Notes: generated by a model from the sequence alone, not told the origin. A stretch of DNA of 37,600 nt from an uncultured Porphyromonas sp. (GCF_915070105.1 NZ_CAJZFJ010000013.1:1-37600); one strand, 5' to 3'; positions 24,531-33,836 are shown, counted from the first letter of the stretch. Translations and numbers: made by a program.

Positions 24531-24577
24531 CTAGGGACAGCTAGAGACGGAGGATACCTCCACCTAGCTGTCCCTAG
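24531..24577 (+). terminator. Hairpin downstream of the NYN gene
   Basis: A perfect 14-bp stem, CTAGGGACAGCTAG and its complement, with an inner GGAGG/CCTCC pair in the loop, followed by TCCTATTATATAA. A likely terminator, though the T-run is broken. The stretch 24578-24762 is otherwise featureless. Confidence 0.65.
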
Positions 24578-24762
24578 TCCTATTATATAATGTATAAGTA
24601 GAAGTACAAAGTAGAGCCCATCCCCCTCAAGCAACACACCCAACCTCCCTCACACCCCCAAAAGCCCCTTAACCACCAGTTAAAAAGACCCTCCACTGTA
24701 AAAATACCTGACGCTACCTAAAAACGGGGAGAAACATCCTTGTATCTTTCTGAAAGAATACC

Positions 24763-24770
24763 TACTTTTG
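24763..24770 (+). promoter_or_regulatory. -7 promoter element for the rseC-rnf operon
   Basis: TACTTTTG matches TAnnTTTG. Transcription would begin near 24777 and leave an ~90-nt leader rich in G/C hairpins before the ATG at 24868. Confidence 0.55.
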
Positions 24771-24867
24771 TTGATGTGATTTGTATGGGGGTTCCCCTCC
24801 CCTGCGGAGCGGGTACCCTGATCTGAGCTGATAACTACAGCTCCTCACCATTCAAGGTATCACCACT

Positions 24868-25323
24868 ATGAACGGAAAGAACTCTGGGTCAGAGCGGCGC
24901 ATGGGGATCGTGGCAGCAGTGCACCCCGGCGAGCTTATCGTGAAGATCCAGCAGCTGAGCGCCTGTACTGGGTGCCACGCCAAGGACTTCTGCACTACTG
25001 CCGACTGCAAGGATCGCCTGCTGGCGATACAGACACACCAGGCTGAACGCTATGAGGTCGGCCAGGCAGTCATCGTTGAGGGTAAGAATAGCATCGGTCG
25101 GCGAGCTATCCTACTAGCCTTCGTTACTCCCCTACTCCTACTGCTCTTAGCTCTAGGTATAGGCCAGGAGATTTTGTGCTGGAGTGAGACCAGCTCGATT
25201 CTCCTTGCCCTCGCCACCCTCTGCCTCTATTACCTGACTCTCTACGCCTGCTCTCATGGACTCAGACGCACCCTAGCACTAGAGGTACATCCCCTCAATC
25301 CCTCAGATACATATCAACGCTAA
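24868..25323 (+). CDS. RseC/SoxR-reducing-system-like membrane protein
   Basis: A 151-residue protein. A small N-terminal domain carries C33xxC36, C42 and C47 (SACTGCHAKDFCTTADC), followed by two membrane segments (about residues 75-95 and 105-125) and a short tail. This is the RseC family layout: a Cys cluster plus two transmembrane helices. It sits 7 bp before rnfB at the head of the rnf operon, the usual Bacteroidota position. Inference: it helps assemble or tune the Rnf complex. Confidence 0.88.
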   Translation: MNGKNSGSERRMGIVAAVHPGELIVKIQQLSACTGCHAKDFCTTADCKDRLLAIQTHQAERYEVGQAVIVEGKNSIGRRAILLAFVTPLLLLLLALGIGQEILCWSETSSILLALATLCLYYLTLYACSHGLRRTLALEVHPLNPSDTYQR

Positions 25324-25330
25324 TCATACT

Positions 25331-26281
25331 ATGGGTATCACGATAGCTGTACTCGCACTCATCGGAGCACTCGGAGCAGGACTGCTCTACATCGTATCAA
25401 AGAAATTCGAGGTCAAGGAAGACCCACGTATAGCAGAGGTCGCTGAGGTCTTGCCCCAGGCCAATTGTGGAGGCTGCGGTTTCCCCGGCTGTGCAGCTTT
25501 CGCAGCGGCTTGTGCCAAGAGCGAGGGCGGACTAGACGGACTCTTCTGCCCCGTCGGAGGCTCACCTGTGATGGAGAAGGTCGGAACGATCCTCGGGATG
25601 GCCGCAGAAAAGAAAGATCCACTCGTCGCCGTGGTACGCTGTAATGGTACCTGCGAGGCTCGCCCTAGAACCAACGTCTATGACGGCGCATCCAGCTGTG
25701 CCGTTGCCTCAGCCCTCTACAAGGGGGACACCGACTGCAGCTGGGGATGTCTCGGTATGGCTGACTGTGTACATGCGTGCGAATTCGACGCTATGTATAT
25801 GGATAGCGAGACCAGACTTCCCGTAATAATTGAGGACAAGTGCGTCGCCTGCGGTGCTTGCGTCAAGGCTTGTCCCAAGTTCATCATAGAACTAAGACGT
25901 CGAGGCCCCAAGGGCCGAAGGATCTTCGTCAGTTGCGTCAATAAGGACAAGGGAGGTGTAGCGAAGAAGGCCTGTGGGAATGCCTGCATCGGCTGTTCAC
26001 TCTGCTTCAAGGAGTGTAAGTTCGAGGCCATTACCATTGCCGACAACCTCTCCTACATCGATCACACCAAATGCAGGCTCTGCCGTAAGTGCGTGGTGGT
26101 ATGTCCTACCCATGCGATCCACGAGATCGGCTTCCCTCCTCCCAAGAAAGAGACGCCCAAGGAAGAGACTGCACCTAGCACCACTCCCCCACCCTCATCC
26201 TCTGAGGCTACCCCTACTGCCGAGACGACACCTCCCGCACCCGTAGCCCCCACGACTCCCTCTACCCCTACCGCATCCTAG
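25331..26281 (+). CDS. rnfB: Rnf electron-transport complex subunit B
   Basis: A 316-residue protein: N-terminal membrane anchor (residues 3-22), then the [4Fe-4S] motif NCGGCGFPGCAAFAAAC (C46, C49, C54, plus C73 or a neighbour), then several ferredoxin clusters (CVACGACVKACP, CIGCSLCFKECK, CRLCRKCVVVCP). The C-terminal 45 residues are a Pro/Thr/Ser-rich low-complexity tail, unlike the compact end of most RnfB. It accepts electrons from reduced ferredoxin and passes them to RnfC. The rnfC gene follows after 42 bp. Confidence 0.95.
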   Translation: MGITIAVLALIGALGAGLLYIVSKKFEVKEDPRIAEVAEVLPQANCGGCGFPGCAAFAAACAKSEGGLDGLFCPVGGSPVMEKVGTILGMAAEKKDPLVAVVRCNGTCEARPRTNVYDGASSCAVASALYKGDTDCSWGCLGMADCVHACEFDAMYMDSETRLPVIIEDKCVACGACVKACPKFIIELRRRGPKGRRIFVSCVNKDKGGVAKKACGNACIGCSLCFKECKFEAITIADNLSYIDHTKCRLCRKCVVVCPTHAIHEIGFPPPKKETPKEETAPSTTPPPSSSEATPTAETTPPAPVAPTTPSTPTAS

Positions 26282-26323
26282 CGGGTAGTATCATCATCAG
26301 ACACGCTCATACCTCATAGATAT

Positions 26324-27658
26324 ATGCTACGCACGTTTCGCCTCGGTGGCATTCATCCCCCCGAGAACAAGCTCTCAGCAGGATGTCCTATCCAGCCTAT
26401 ATCCCTGCCCAAGGAGGTCATCATACCCATAGGACAGCACATAGGCGCACCAGCTGTACCTACCGTCCAAAAGGGTGATCAGGTCAAGGTAGGCACTGTG
26501 ATCGCTAAGACGGGTGGATTCGTCTCAGCTAATATCCATTCCTCCGTCACGGGGAAGGTGACTAAGATCGATGGTTTCTACGACTCAGGCGGGTACAAAC
26601 GCCCCGCTATCGTCATCGCCGTTGCTCCAGAAGAAGAGTGGGAGGAGGGGATAGACCGCTCCGAGGACTTGGTCACAGAGTGTTCGTTAGAGCCCAAGGA
26701 GATCATCGACAGGATTGCCGCCTCGGGGATCGTAGGGCTGGGGGGAGCGACCTTCCCCACCCACGTCAAGCTCTCCCCACCTCCTGGGCAAAAGGCTGAG
26801 GTACTTATCATCAATGCTGTGGAGTGTGAGCCCTACCTCACCTCTGACCATCAGCTCATGCTCTCCAAGGGGGCAGAGATACTCGTCGGGGTCAAGATCC
26901 TCATGAAGGCACTCGGTGTCTCTAGAGCTGTCATCGGCATAGAGAACAATAAGGCTGATGCCATCCTACACCTCACCCAGCTAGCAAAGGCCTATACGGA
27001 CATCACCGTCATGCCCCTCAAGGTTCAGTATCCTCAGGGGGGAGAAAAGCAGCTCATTGATGCTGTACTTCGCAAGCAGATCAAGAGCGGAGCCCTCCCC
27101 ATCTCTGCTGGTGCCGTCGTGCAGAATGTAGGGACAGTCTTCGCCGTCTACGAGGCAGTCCAGAAGAACAAACCCCTCGTAGAGCGTATCGTAACTGTGA
27201 CGGGGAAGCACCTAGAGAAGCCCTCCAACTACCACGCTCGTATTGGTATCCCCATTGGACACCTCATAGAGGCCTCTGGTGGACTCCCCGAGGATACCGG
27301 TAAAATCATCGGCGGAGGACCTATGATGGGCAAGGCACTGCTGGGCACGGAGGTTCCCGTCACTAAGGGGACTTCGGGGATCTTGATCCTTCCCCAAGAG
27401 GATGCTGTCCGCCGTCCCATGAGAAACTGTATCCGCTGTGCCAAGTGTGTCTCGGTATGTCCTATGGGGCTTAACCCTGCCTTCCTCATGAGAGACGTGC
27501 AGTATGCCGACTGGGAGACTACGGAGAAGAACTATATCGTAGACTGTATCGAGTGTGGCTCTTGTAGCTATACCTGCCCATCGAATCGCCCACTACTCGA
27601 CTTCATCCGCATAGGCAAGCAAAAGGTCACCGCTATCATACGTTCACGCAAAAGCTAA
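26324..27658 (+). CDS. rnfC: Rnf electron-transport complex subunit C
   Basis: A 444-residue peripheral subunit that binds FMN and NAD(H). Seen: the N-terminal PENKLSAGCPIQ and ANIHSSVTGKV biotinyl-like region, the NADH/FMN-binding GLGGATFPTHVKLSPP and AVECEPYLTSDHQLM motifs, then two C-terminal [4Fe-4S] motifs CIRCAKCVSVCP and CIECGSCSYTCP. Its length is of the short RnfC type without the long repeat tail of proteobacterial proteins. It lies 8 bp before rnfD. Confidence 0.96.
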   Translation: MLRTFRLGGIHPPENKLSAGCPIQPISLPKEVIIPIGQHIGAPAVPTVQKGDQVKVGTVIAKTGGFVSANIHSSVTGKVTKIDGFYDSGGYKRPAIVIAVAPEEEWEEGIDRSEDLVTECSLEPKEIIDRIAASGIVGLGGATFPTHVKLSPPPGQKAEVLIINAVECEPYLTSDHQLMLSKGAEILVGVKILMKALGVSRAVIGIENNKADAILHLTQLAKAYTDITVMPLKVQYPQGGEKQLIDAVLRKQIKSGALPISAGAVVQNVGTVFAVYEAVQKNKPLVERIVTVTGKHLEKPSNYHARIGIPIGHLIEASGGLPEDTGKIIGGGPMMGKALLGTEVPVTKGTSGILILPQEDAVRRPMRNCIRCAKCVSVCPMGLNPAFLMRDVQYADWETTEKNYIVDCIECGSCSYTCPSNRPLLDFIRIGKQKVTAIIRSRKS

Positions 27659-27665
27659 GTGGTAC

Positions 27666-28643
27666 ATGGATAAACTAATCATCTCTCCCTCCCCGCACAT
27701 ACACAGCGGAGATAGCGTGGAGCGCAACATGTACGCTGTCCTCCTCGCCCTCATACCAGCCTGTCTCGTATCGCTGGCAACCTTTGGGCTCGGAGCTCTC
27801 ATCGTCCTCGCAGTCAGTGTCCTCTCCTGCATCATCGTCGAATGGCTCATCACCAAGTACCTCTACGGGACAGAGCCTACCATCCGTGATGGATCCGCCA
27901 TCCTGACAGGCGTCCTCCTTGGGATGAACCTTCCCTCTAGCCTCCCTTGGTGGATCGTCGCTATCGGCGCCATCATTGCCATAGGTGTGGGGAAGATGAG
28001 CTTCGGGGGACTCGGGGGGAATATCTTCAATCCTGCCCTCGTAGGTCGAGTCTTCCTCCTGATCGCCTATCCAGCACAGATGACCCTTTGGCCCAAGGCT
28101 GGACAGATACTTCACTACACCGATGCCACTACTGGGGCTACACCGCTGGGTGTGGCGAAGGCTATCCAGTCTGGAGCGCCAGGTATGTCTTGGGATCAAG
28201 TCCCCTCTACCCTAGATATGCTCCTCGGGCTACACGGGGGGAGCCTCGGTGAGATCAGTGCAATCGCGCTACTGCTGGGCTTGGCATTCCTCCTCTATAA
28301 GCGGGTAATCACTTGGCATATTCCTGTTTCAGTGCTGGGGACGGCCTTCGCCTTCTCTGGCCTAATGCACCTCATCAACCCTGCGCTCTATCCCTCACCG
28401 TTCTTTCACCTGCTCACTGGGGGGATGATGCTCGGTGCTATCTTCATGGCCACCGACTATGTGACGAGTCCGATGAGCCAGCGTGGTCAGCTCCTCTATG
28501 GGGCACTTATCGGTCTCCTGACGATCCTTATCCGCCTCTTCGGTAGCTACCCAGAGGGGATGTCATTTGCCATCCTCATCATGAATGGCTTCACACCTCT
28601 GATCAATATATATATCCGCCCTCGACACTTCGGCGGACGATAG
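27666..28643 (+). CDS. rnfD: Rnf electron-transport complex subunit D
   Basis: A 325-residue inner-membrane protein with about nine hydrophobic segments. The covalent-FMN site is ATTGATPLG with Thr159, and the partner region GGNIFNPALVGRVFLL is present. With RnfE and RnfA it forms the membrane path that couples electron flow to Na+ or H+ export. It lies 4 bp before rnfG. Confidence 0.95.
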   Translation: MDKLIISPSPHIHSGDSVERNMYAVLLALIPACLVSLATFGLGALIVLAVSVLSCIIVEWLITKYLYGTEPTIRDGSAILTGVLLGMNLPSSLPWWIVAIGAIIAIGVGKMSFGGLGGNIFNPALVGRVFLLIAYPAQMTLWPKAGQILHYTDATTGATPLGVAKAIQSGAPGMSWDQVPSTLDMLLGLHGGSLGEISAIALLLGLAFLLYKRVITWHIPVSVLGTAFAFSGLMHLINPALYPSPFFHLLTGGMMLGAIFMATDYVTSPMSQRGQLLYGALIGLLTILIRLFGSYPEGMSFAILIMNGFTPLINIYIRPRHFGGR

Positions 28644-28646
28644 GCT

Positions 28647-29339
28647 ATGGCAAAACTCAGCTCGACACTCCGCAACATGCTCCTCTCCCTAACGGGGATC
28701 TGCATCATCGTCTCCGGTATCCTCGCCTTGGTCAATAAGGTGACAAAAGCCCCCATTGAGGAGGCTCAAGTCAAGGCCAAAGTCGAGGCAATTAGTGCCG
28801 TGACACCGAAGTTTGATAACAACCCCTTCGCCGAGCGCCTGCGCTTCCTTCCCGAGGGTGAGTCCGACTCCCTTACCGTGTATCCGGCCAAGATGGGAGG
28901 CCAGCTCGTGGGCTTCGCGATAGAGAGCTACACCCTCAAGGGCTTCAGTGGACTGATCTCCGTGATGGTGGGCTTCGATGCCTCGGGCAAGCTCGTGGAC
29001 TTCTCTGTCCTTCAGCACGCAGAGAGCCCTGGGCTTGGGTCACTGATTCCCGAATGGTTCCACGAAAAGAGCCAGACGGGTGGTATCCGTGACATGCGAG
29101 GGCTTGACATGAAGGCTGTTTCTCCCCTCTCCGTCTCCAAGGATGGAGGTAAGGTCGATGCCATCACGGCGGCTACGATTAGTAGCCGAGCCTTCTTAGA
29201 CGCTGTCAATCGTGCCTGGAGCGTCTTCACCTCGCTACAAGCACAGGGACTAGGTACGTCCTCTGGGAACGGGCAAGGAGGTATAGCCAGCTCTGCTACC
29301 CCAAGTGCAGATAGCCTTCCCCCATCCCCCACCCACTGA
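28647..29339 (+). CDS. rnfG: Rnf electron-transport complex subunit G
   Basis: A 230-residue protein with one N-terminal membrane anchor (residues 8-30) and a periplasmic FMN-binding domain. The flavinylation motif is DAITAATISS with Thr177 as the FMN-linked residue. The last 25 residues are Gly/Ser/Pro-rich. After its stop, 284 bp without a gene separate it from rnfE. Confidence 0.94.
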   Translation: MAKLSSTLRNMLLSLTGICIIVSGILALVNKVTKAPIEEAQVKAKVEAISAVTPKFDNNPFAERLRFLPEGESDSLTVYPAKMGGQLVGFAIESYTLKGFSGLISVMVGFDASGKLVDFSVLQHAESPGLGSLIPEWFHEKSQTGGIRDMRGLDMKAVSPLSVSKDGGKVDAITAATISSRAFLDAVNRAWSVFTSLQAQGLGTSSGNGQGGIASSATPSADSLPPSPTH

Positions 29340-29623
29340 TGGCCCAGAGGTAACATCTTCATCACCTCCTCAGCATCGCATCAGAAGCCCCCACGAAGGG
29401 ACTCCCAGCAGCTCCTACTCTGAGGCTTCCACCGATACTCCTCACAGCTCTCTCTAACAAGCTAAAACAGCTTCCCTAGATACCCCGATAGAGTTTCCCT
29501 CACTACCCCTAGAGAGGTAGCTCCACTACCTCACAAGAGCTTCCCCCGATACCTCAAAAAGGGTATCAGCAAAGCTCACAAGGCGGGGAAGAGGTGACCT
29601 CCTCCACTTACTCCCTTTATCCA
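29340..29623 (+). other. Unusual gap inside the rnf operon
   Basis: No gene is seen in 284 bp between rnfG and rnfE. The second half carries a GAGGTA-type repeat array (29471-29572). No hairpin with a T-run is visible, so transcription may continue through it. No TAnnTTTG element for rnfE was found here. Confidence 0.6.
29471..29572 (-). repeat. Degenerate ~22-bp GAGGTA repeats, array 2
   Basis: Units of the TACCTC/TACCCC type, in the opposite orientation to arrays 1 and 3 (reads as GAGGTA on the minus strand), with spacing about 20-26 bp. More diverged than the other arrays. Confidence 0.4.
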
Positions 29624-30211
29624 ATGAATCCACTAGCTATCATACGCAACGGCATTACGACGGAGAACCCTACCTTCGTCCTCTTGCTCGGGATGTGCCC
29701 GACACTAGCTACGACCAGTTCAGCTGCCAATGGTATGGCCATGGGACTAGCTACGATGTTTGTGCTCATCTGCTCCAACACCGTCATCTCCATGATCAAG
29801 AGCCTCGTCCCCGATGCTGTGCGTATCCCGAGCTTCATCGTAGTGATAGCAGGCTTTGTGACGATCGTACAGCTTCTGATGCAGGCCTATGTACCCTCCC
29901 TCTATGCCTCTCTAGGGTTGTTCATCCCTCTTATCGTAGTGAACTGTATCGTACTTGGACGTGCAGAGGCAGTGGCAGCTAAGCAATCAGTCCTACACTC
30001 GACGCTTGATGGGCTGGGGATAGGCTTAGGCTTCACCTGCTCGCTGACTCTACTAGGCTTCGTGCGTGAGCTGCTAGGGGCAGGTACGATCTTTGGGCAC
30101 GCTGTCTATCCCAAGGAATACGGGGCACTGCTCTTTGTCCTTGCCCCAGGAGCTTTCATCGTTTTAGGCTATCTCATCGCCCTGTCTAACAAGATTGGGA
30201 AGAAGAAGTAA
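29624..30211 (+). CDS. rnfE: Rnf electron-transport complex subunit E
   Basis: A 195-residue inner-membrane protein with six hydrophobic segments. The start region is NPTFVLLLGMCPTLATTSS with the membrane Cys that binds an Fe-S cluster. It pairs with the RnfA copy that follows. A GTG at 29594 extends the frame by 10 residues. I prefer ATG 29624, since RnfE proteins begin with MNxLxxxxNGIxxENP, as here. It ends 27 bp before rnfA. Confidence 0.95.
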   Translation: MNPLAIIRNGITTENPTFVLLLGMCPTLATTSSAANGMAMGLATMFVLICSNTVISMIKSLVPDAVRIPSFIVVIAGFVTIVQLLMQAYVPSLYASLGLFIPLIVVNCIVLGRAEAVAAKQSVLHSTLDGLGIGLGFTCSLTLLGFVRELLGAGTIFGHAVYPKEYGALLFVLAPGAFIVLGYLIALSNKIGKKK

Positions 30212-30238
30212 CCCCTCCACCTCTAAGTACAGATCCTC

Positions 30239-30820
30239 ATGATACATTACCTGCTGATCTTTGTTGCTGCGGTCTTTGTCAATAACGTCGTCTTCTCACA
30301 GTTCCTCGGTATCTGCCCCTTCCTAGGCGTATCGAAGAAGATCGACACTGCCCTAGGGATGGGAGCAGCTGTTACCTTCGTCCTTGCCCTCTCGACGATG
30401 TGCACGTTCCTCCTACAGCGGTTTGTCCTCGAGCCCCTCGATATGGTCTACATGCAGACGATCTCCTTTATCCTTGTGATTGCTGCACTAGTACAGATGG
30501 TGGAGATTATCCTGAAGAAGGTCTCTCCAGCCCTCTACCAAGCCCTCGGGGTCTTCCTACCGCTAATCACGACGAACTGCTGTGTGCTCGGGGTGGCAAT
30601 CTTAGTCATTCAGAAGGAGTTCAATCTACTGGAAAGTGTGGTCTACGCCGTATCGATAGCCCTAGGCTTCACACTGGCATTAGCTGTCTTCGCTGGTATC
30701 AGAGAGCAGCTAGCACGTACCCAGCTCCCCCCTTCGATGAAGGGAATACCCATTGCCCTCATCTCTGCCGGCATCCTAGCTATGGCCTTCATGGGCTTCA
30801 GCGGGATGGTACGCATCTAA
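30239..30820 (+). CDS. rnfA: Rnf electron-transport complex subunit A
   Basis: A 193-residue inner-membrane protein with six hydrophobic segments. VFSQFLGICPFLGVSKK holds the cluster Cys and TNCCVLGVAI the second Cys pair. It is homologous to RnfE with inverted topology; the two form the central transmembrane [2Fe-2S] site. It is the last gene of the operon, followed by a strong terminator. Confidence 0.96.
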   Translation: MIHYLLIFVAAVFVNNVVFSQFLGICPFLGVSKKIDTALGMGAAVTFVLALSTMCTFLLQRFVLEPLDMVYMQTISFILVIAALVQMVEIILKKVSPALYQALGVFLPLITTNCCVLGVAILVIQKEFNLLESVVYAVSIALGFTLALAVFAGIREQLARTQLPPSMKGIPIALISAGILAMAFMGFSGMVRI

Positions 30821-30837
30821 TTCTTCGACACCTTACA

Positions 30838-30881
30838 GCAGTCCCCTCTCCCTAGCTCTAGGGGGAGGGGACTGCGTTTTT
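30838..30881 (+). terminator. Terminator of the rnf operon
   Basis: A 17-bp stem (GCAGTCCCCTCTCCCTA with one wobble) and a small loop, followed by GTTTTTAGG. Confidence 0.92.
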
Positions 30882-30988
30882 AGGGAGAAAGGGATCTCAT
30901 ACTGTGGGACTTTTTCTCTACCTTTACTGCGCCTGAGTAGCCCAACTACTTAGGGATAGTACAAGACAACAAATCTCACTGTAATCGT

Positions 30989-31804
30989 ATGAATCTACGT
31001 GGCACGCTTACTACCTTTCTCTTGATTAGTCTGAGCCTTCCCCTCGTGGCACAGCAAAGAGCCATCGATACTACACAAGAGAGAACACTCTCTAATGGAA
31101 GGACCATGATCAAGGCCAGCCCCCTAGGCTTCATCTTTGGGAACTATTTCCTATCTGGCGAGCGAGTCCTGACTCAGGGACTTAGCCTAGGTCTAGAGGT
31201 CGGTACCCGCTTCCCTTCTCCAGGAAGAGCCTATACCTCCAAATACTACAGCTATAGATCAGGAGGCTTACTGTGGCCTAGCGTCTCCAACCTTAGCTAC
31301 TTCACCATCACCCCAGAGCTCCGCTGGTATACCAATGGGGGACTAGGGCATGGCTTCTACATCTCCCTCTATTACCGCTACCTGGATATAAAGCAACGCA
31401 ACATCCAGGCAAACCTCCTCATCCCCCAACAAGGCAAAGCTCCTCTCGATGGAGTGGTGACGTACCAAGAGCACCTCAAGACTCATGCCCTCGGGCTAGG
31501 TATCGGGGCTCAGTGGCTCCTGGGGAGAAAGAAAAATATTGTCCTCGACTGGTACATCATCGGGGTAAGCAACGGACGTGGCTCTGGATGGGTCGAAGGG
31601 TCATATAAGTTCTATGACAAGCAACCCCATACGTCCGAAATTGATGCAAGCACACTGGAGAATCTCCTACTAGATGAAACAGAGTCTGACTCCGAAGGTA
31701 TCAAGACTACACTCGATAAGCAAGCTCAGACTTTTAGGATAACGGGGCTTCGCACCACCGTCATCTCTCCACGTCTTGGGCTCTCTATCGGCTTCCGTTT
31801 CTAA
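30989..31804 (+). CDS. Putative outer-membrane beta-barrel protein
   Basis: A 271-residue protein with a signal peptide (hydrophobic residues 9-21, cleavage near VAQ-Q). Alternating strands follow, with frequent Tyr/Gly (LGLEVGTRF, FYISLYYRYLD, ALGLGIGAQWLLG), and it ends in a Phe-terminated strand, GLSIGFRF. It looks like a DUF3575/OMP_b-brl barrel; the function is unknown. A TACCTTTA element at 30919-30926 is a weak promoter candidate. The gene converges with dnaK through a shared terminator. Confidence 0.75.
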   Translation: MNLRGTLTTFLLISLSLPLVAQQRAIDTTQERTLSNGRTMIKASPLGFIFGNYFLSGERVLTQGLSLGLEVGTRFPSPGRAYTSKYYSYRSGGLLWPSVSNLSYFTITPELRWYTNGGLGHGFYISLYYRYLDIKQRNIQANLLIPQQGKAPLDGVVTYQEHLKTHALGLGIGAQWLLGRKKNIVLDWYIIGVSNGRGSGWVEGSYKFYDKQPHTSEIDASTLENLLLDETESDSEGIKTTLDKQAQTFRITGLRTTVISPRLGLSIGFRF

Positions 31805-31849
31805 GTACAACCCAAAGGCTCCTACTCCAAGAGGTCAAGGGGCAGTAAA

Positions 31850-31895
31850 CAAGCAAAGGGGGTGCATCCACTAGGGATGCACCGCCTTTGTTATC
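31850..31895. terminator. Terminator between the barrel gene and dnaK
   Basis: CAAAGG and GGTGCATCC pair with GGATGCACC and CCTTTG around a short loop and one bulge, followed by TTATC on the plus strand and preceded by an A-rich side for dnaK. Confidence 0.75.
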
Positions 31896-31940
31896 TATAT
31901 GAGCCTCCCGAGACTTCGCTCGGAGAGGAACTCATTGCGC

Positions 31941-33836
31941 TTACTTTACTTCCTCGAAGTCAGCATCGGTGATATTGTCACCAGAGGCCTGCGAAGAGGA
32001 AGCAGACTGCCCTGCAGCTGGATCAGCAGCACCAGCGTTAGCGTGGTGGTACATCTCCTCACTCGCTGCCTGGAATGCCGACTGTACCTCAGCCGTAGCT
32101 GCGTCGATACCTTCGATGTTCTGTGCGGAGTGAGCTTCCTTGAGCTTAGCGAGAGCACTCTCAACAGCTGCCTTCTTATCCGCAGAGAGCTTATCACCAA
32201 ATTCCTTCAGCTGCTTCTCCGTCTGGAAGATCAGACTATCTGCCTGATTGAGCTTCGTGATACGCTCGCTTTCGCGCTTGTCTGCCTCGGCATTAGCCGT
32301 AGCCTCATCCTTCATACGCTTGATCTCGTCATCGGAGAGACCGCTGGAGGCTTCGATCCGGATCTTCTGCTGCTTACCCGTAGCCTTGTCCAGAGCGGTT
32401 ACGTTGAGGATACCATTAGCATCTATATCGAAGGTTACCTCGATCTGTGGCGTCTGGCGTGGAGCAGGTGCTACCTCGAGCTTGAAGCGACCGATACTCT
32501 TATTATCCTTAGCGAGAGAGCGCTCACCCTGTAGGACATGGATCTCTACCTCGGGCTGGTTATCAACAGCGGTGGTGAAGATCTCGCTCTTCTTCGTTGG
32601 GATCGTTGTATTGGCATCGATGAGGCGGGTCATCACACCACCCATGGTCTCGATACCGAGGGAGAGAGGAGTGACGTCTAGTAGGAGCACGTCCTTGATC
32701 TCACCCGTCAGCACACCACCCTGGATAGCGGCACCTACAGCAACCACTTCGTCAGGATTTACGCCCTTTGAAGGGGCCTTCCCGAAGATCTTTTCTACTA
32801 TTTCCTGAATAGCAGGTATACGGGTAGAGCCACCTACGAGGATGACTTCATCGATGTCGGTTCTTGAGAGGCCAGCATCACGAAGTGCCTGTTCACATGG
32901 AGCGACACAAGCCTGGATAAGGCGATCGGCGAGCTGCTCAAACTTAGCACGAGTCAGCGTGCGTACTAGGTGCTTGGGGATACCGCCCACAGGCATGATG
33001 TAGGGGAGGTTAATCTCCGTACTTGTCGTGCTAGATAGCTCGATCTTTGCCTTTTCAGCTGCCTCCTTGAGACGCTGCATAGCCATCGGATCTTGACGTA
33101 GATCCACACCTTCGTCTGCCTTGAACTCGTCAGCAAGCCAGTCTATAATCACGTGGTCGAAGTCATCACCACCTAGGTGGGTGTCACCGTTGGTAGAGCG
33201 CACCTCGAAGACCCCATCCCCGAGCTCAAGGATCGAGATATCGAATGTACCACCACCGAGGTCAAAGACGGCGATCTTCATATCCTTATTTGCCTTATCT
33301 AGGCCGTAAGCCAGAGAAGCGGCAGTGGGCTCATTGACGATACGTCGTACGTTAAGCCCTGCGATCTCACCTGCTTCCTTTGTAGCCTGACGCTGGGCAT
33401 CGTTGAAGTAAGCTGGTACGGTAATGACCGCATCGGTTACTTCTTGTCCGAGGTAGTCTTCGGCGGTCTTCTTCATCTTCTGTAGAATGATAGCCGAGAT
33501 CTCCTGTGGTGTGTAGAGCCGTCCATCGATATCTACACGAGGTGTATTGTTGTCGCCTCGTTCCACCTTGTAGGGGACACGAGATAGTTCATCCTTGACC
33601 TGCTCGTAGGTTTCACCCATAAAGCGCTTGATCGAGTAGATGGTCTTTGTAGGATTCGTGATAGCCTGACGCTTGGCAGGGTCACCTACCTTACGCTCGC
33701 CGCCATCGATGAAGGCTACGACAGAGGGTGTCGTACGCTTGCCTTCACTGTTTGTGATAACGATAGGCTCGTTACCTTCGAGGACTGCGACACAAGAGTT
33801 CGTCGTCCCTAAGTCTATTCCAATGATCTTTCCCAT
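31941..33836 (-). CDS. dnaK: Chaperone DnaK (Hsp70)
   Basis: A 631-residue chaperone. The nucleotide-binding domain starts GKIIGIDLGTTNSCVAVLEG, with IVNEPTAASLAYGLD, IAVFDLGGGTFDIS and VILVGGSTRIPAIQ. The substrate-binding domain holds LLLDVTPLSLGIETMGGV and the helical lid. The C-terminus is Ala/Ser/Gln-rich and ends DFEEVK, close to the usual acidic EEVK end. No grpE or dnaJ is adjacent. No CIRCE-like repeat or clean -7 element is evident in the 150-bp upstream region; TAGGCTTTG near 33895 has one extra base. Confidence 0.97.
   Translation of the reverse strand: MGKIIGIDLGTTNSCVAVLEGNEPIVITNSEGKRTTPSVVAFIDGGERKVGDPAKRQAITNPTKTIYSIKRFMGETYEQVKDELSRVPYKVERGDNNTPRVDIDGRLYTPQEISAIILQKMKKTAEDYLGQEVTDAVITVPAYFNDAQRQATKEAGEIAGLNVRRIVNEPTAASLAYGLDKANKDMKIAVFDLGGGTFDISILELGDGVFEVRSTNGDTHLGGDDFDHVIIDWLADEFKADEGVDLRQDPMAMQRLKEAAEKAKIELSSTTSTEINLPYIMPVGGIPKHLVRTLTRAKFEQLADRLIQACVAPCEQALRDAGLSRTDIDEVILVGGSTRIPAIQEIVEKIFGKAPSKGVNPDEVVAVGAAIQGGVLTGEIKDVLLLDVTPLSLGIETMGGVMTRLIDANTTIPTKKSEIFTTAVDNQPEVEIHVLQGERSLAKDNKSIGRFKLEVAPAPRQTPQIEVTFDIDANGILNVTALDKATGKQQKIRIEASSGLSDDEIKRMKDEATANAEADKRESERITKLNQADSLIFQTEKQLKEFGDKLSADKKAAVESALAKLKEAHSAQNIEGIDAATAEVQSAFQAASEEMYHHANAGAADPAAGQSASSSQASGDNITDADFEEVK

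Noticed and set aside
24778..24866. Thiamine-diphosphate riboswitch ahead of rseC
   Set aside because: Only a short ACCCTGATCTG stretch resembles it. The conserved CUGAGA and the P2/P3 parts are missing, and the operon has no thiamine genes.
31899..32534. 211-codon plus-strand frame
   Set aside because: It lies entirely antisense to the C-terminal half of dnaK, whose codon pattern opens the opposite frame.
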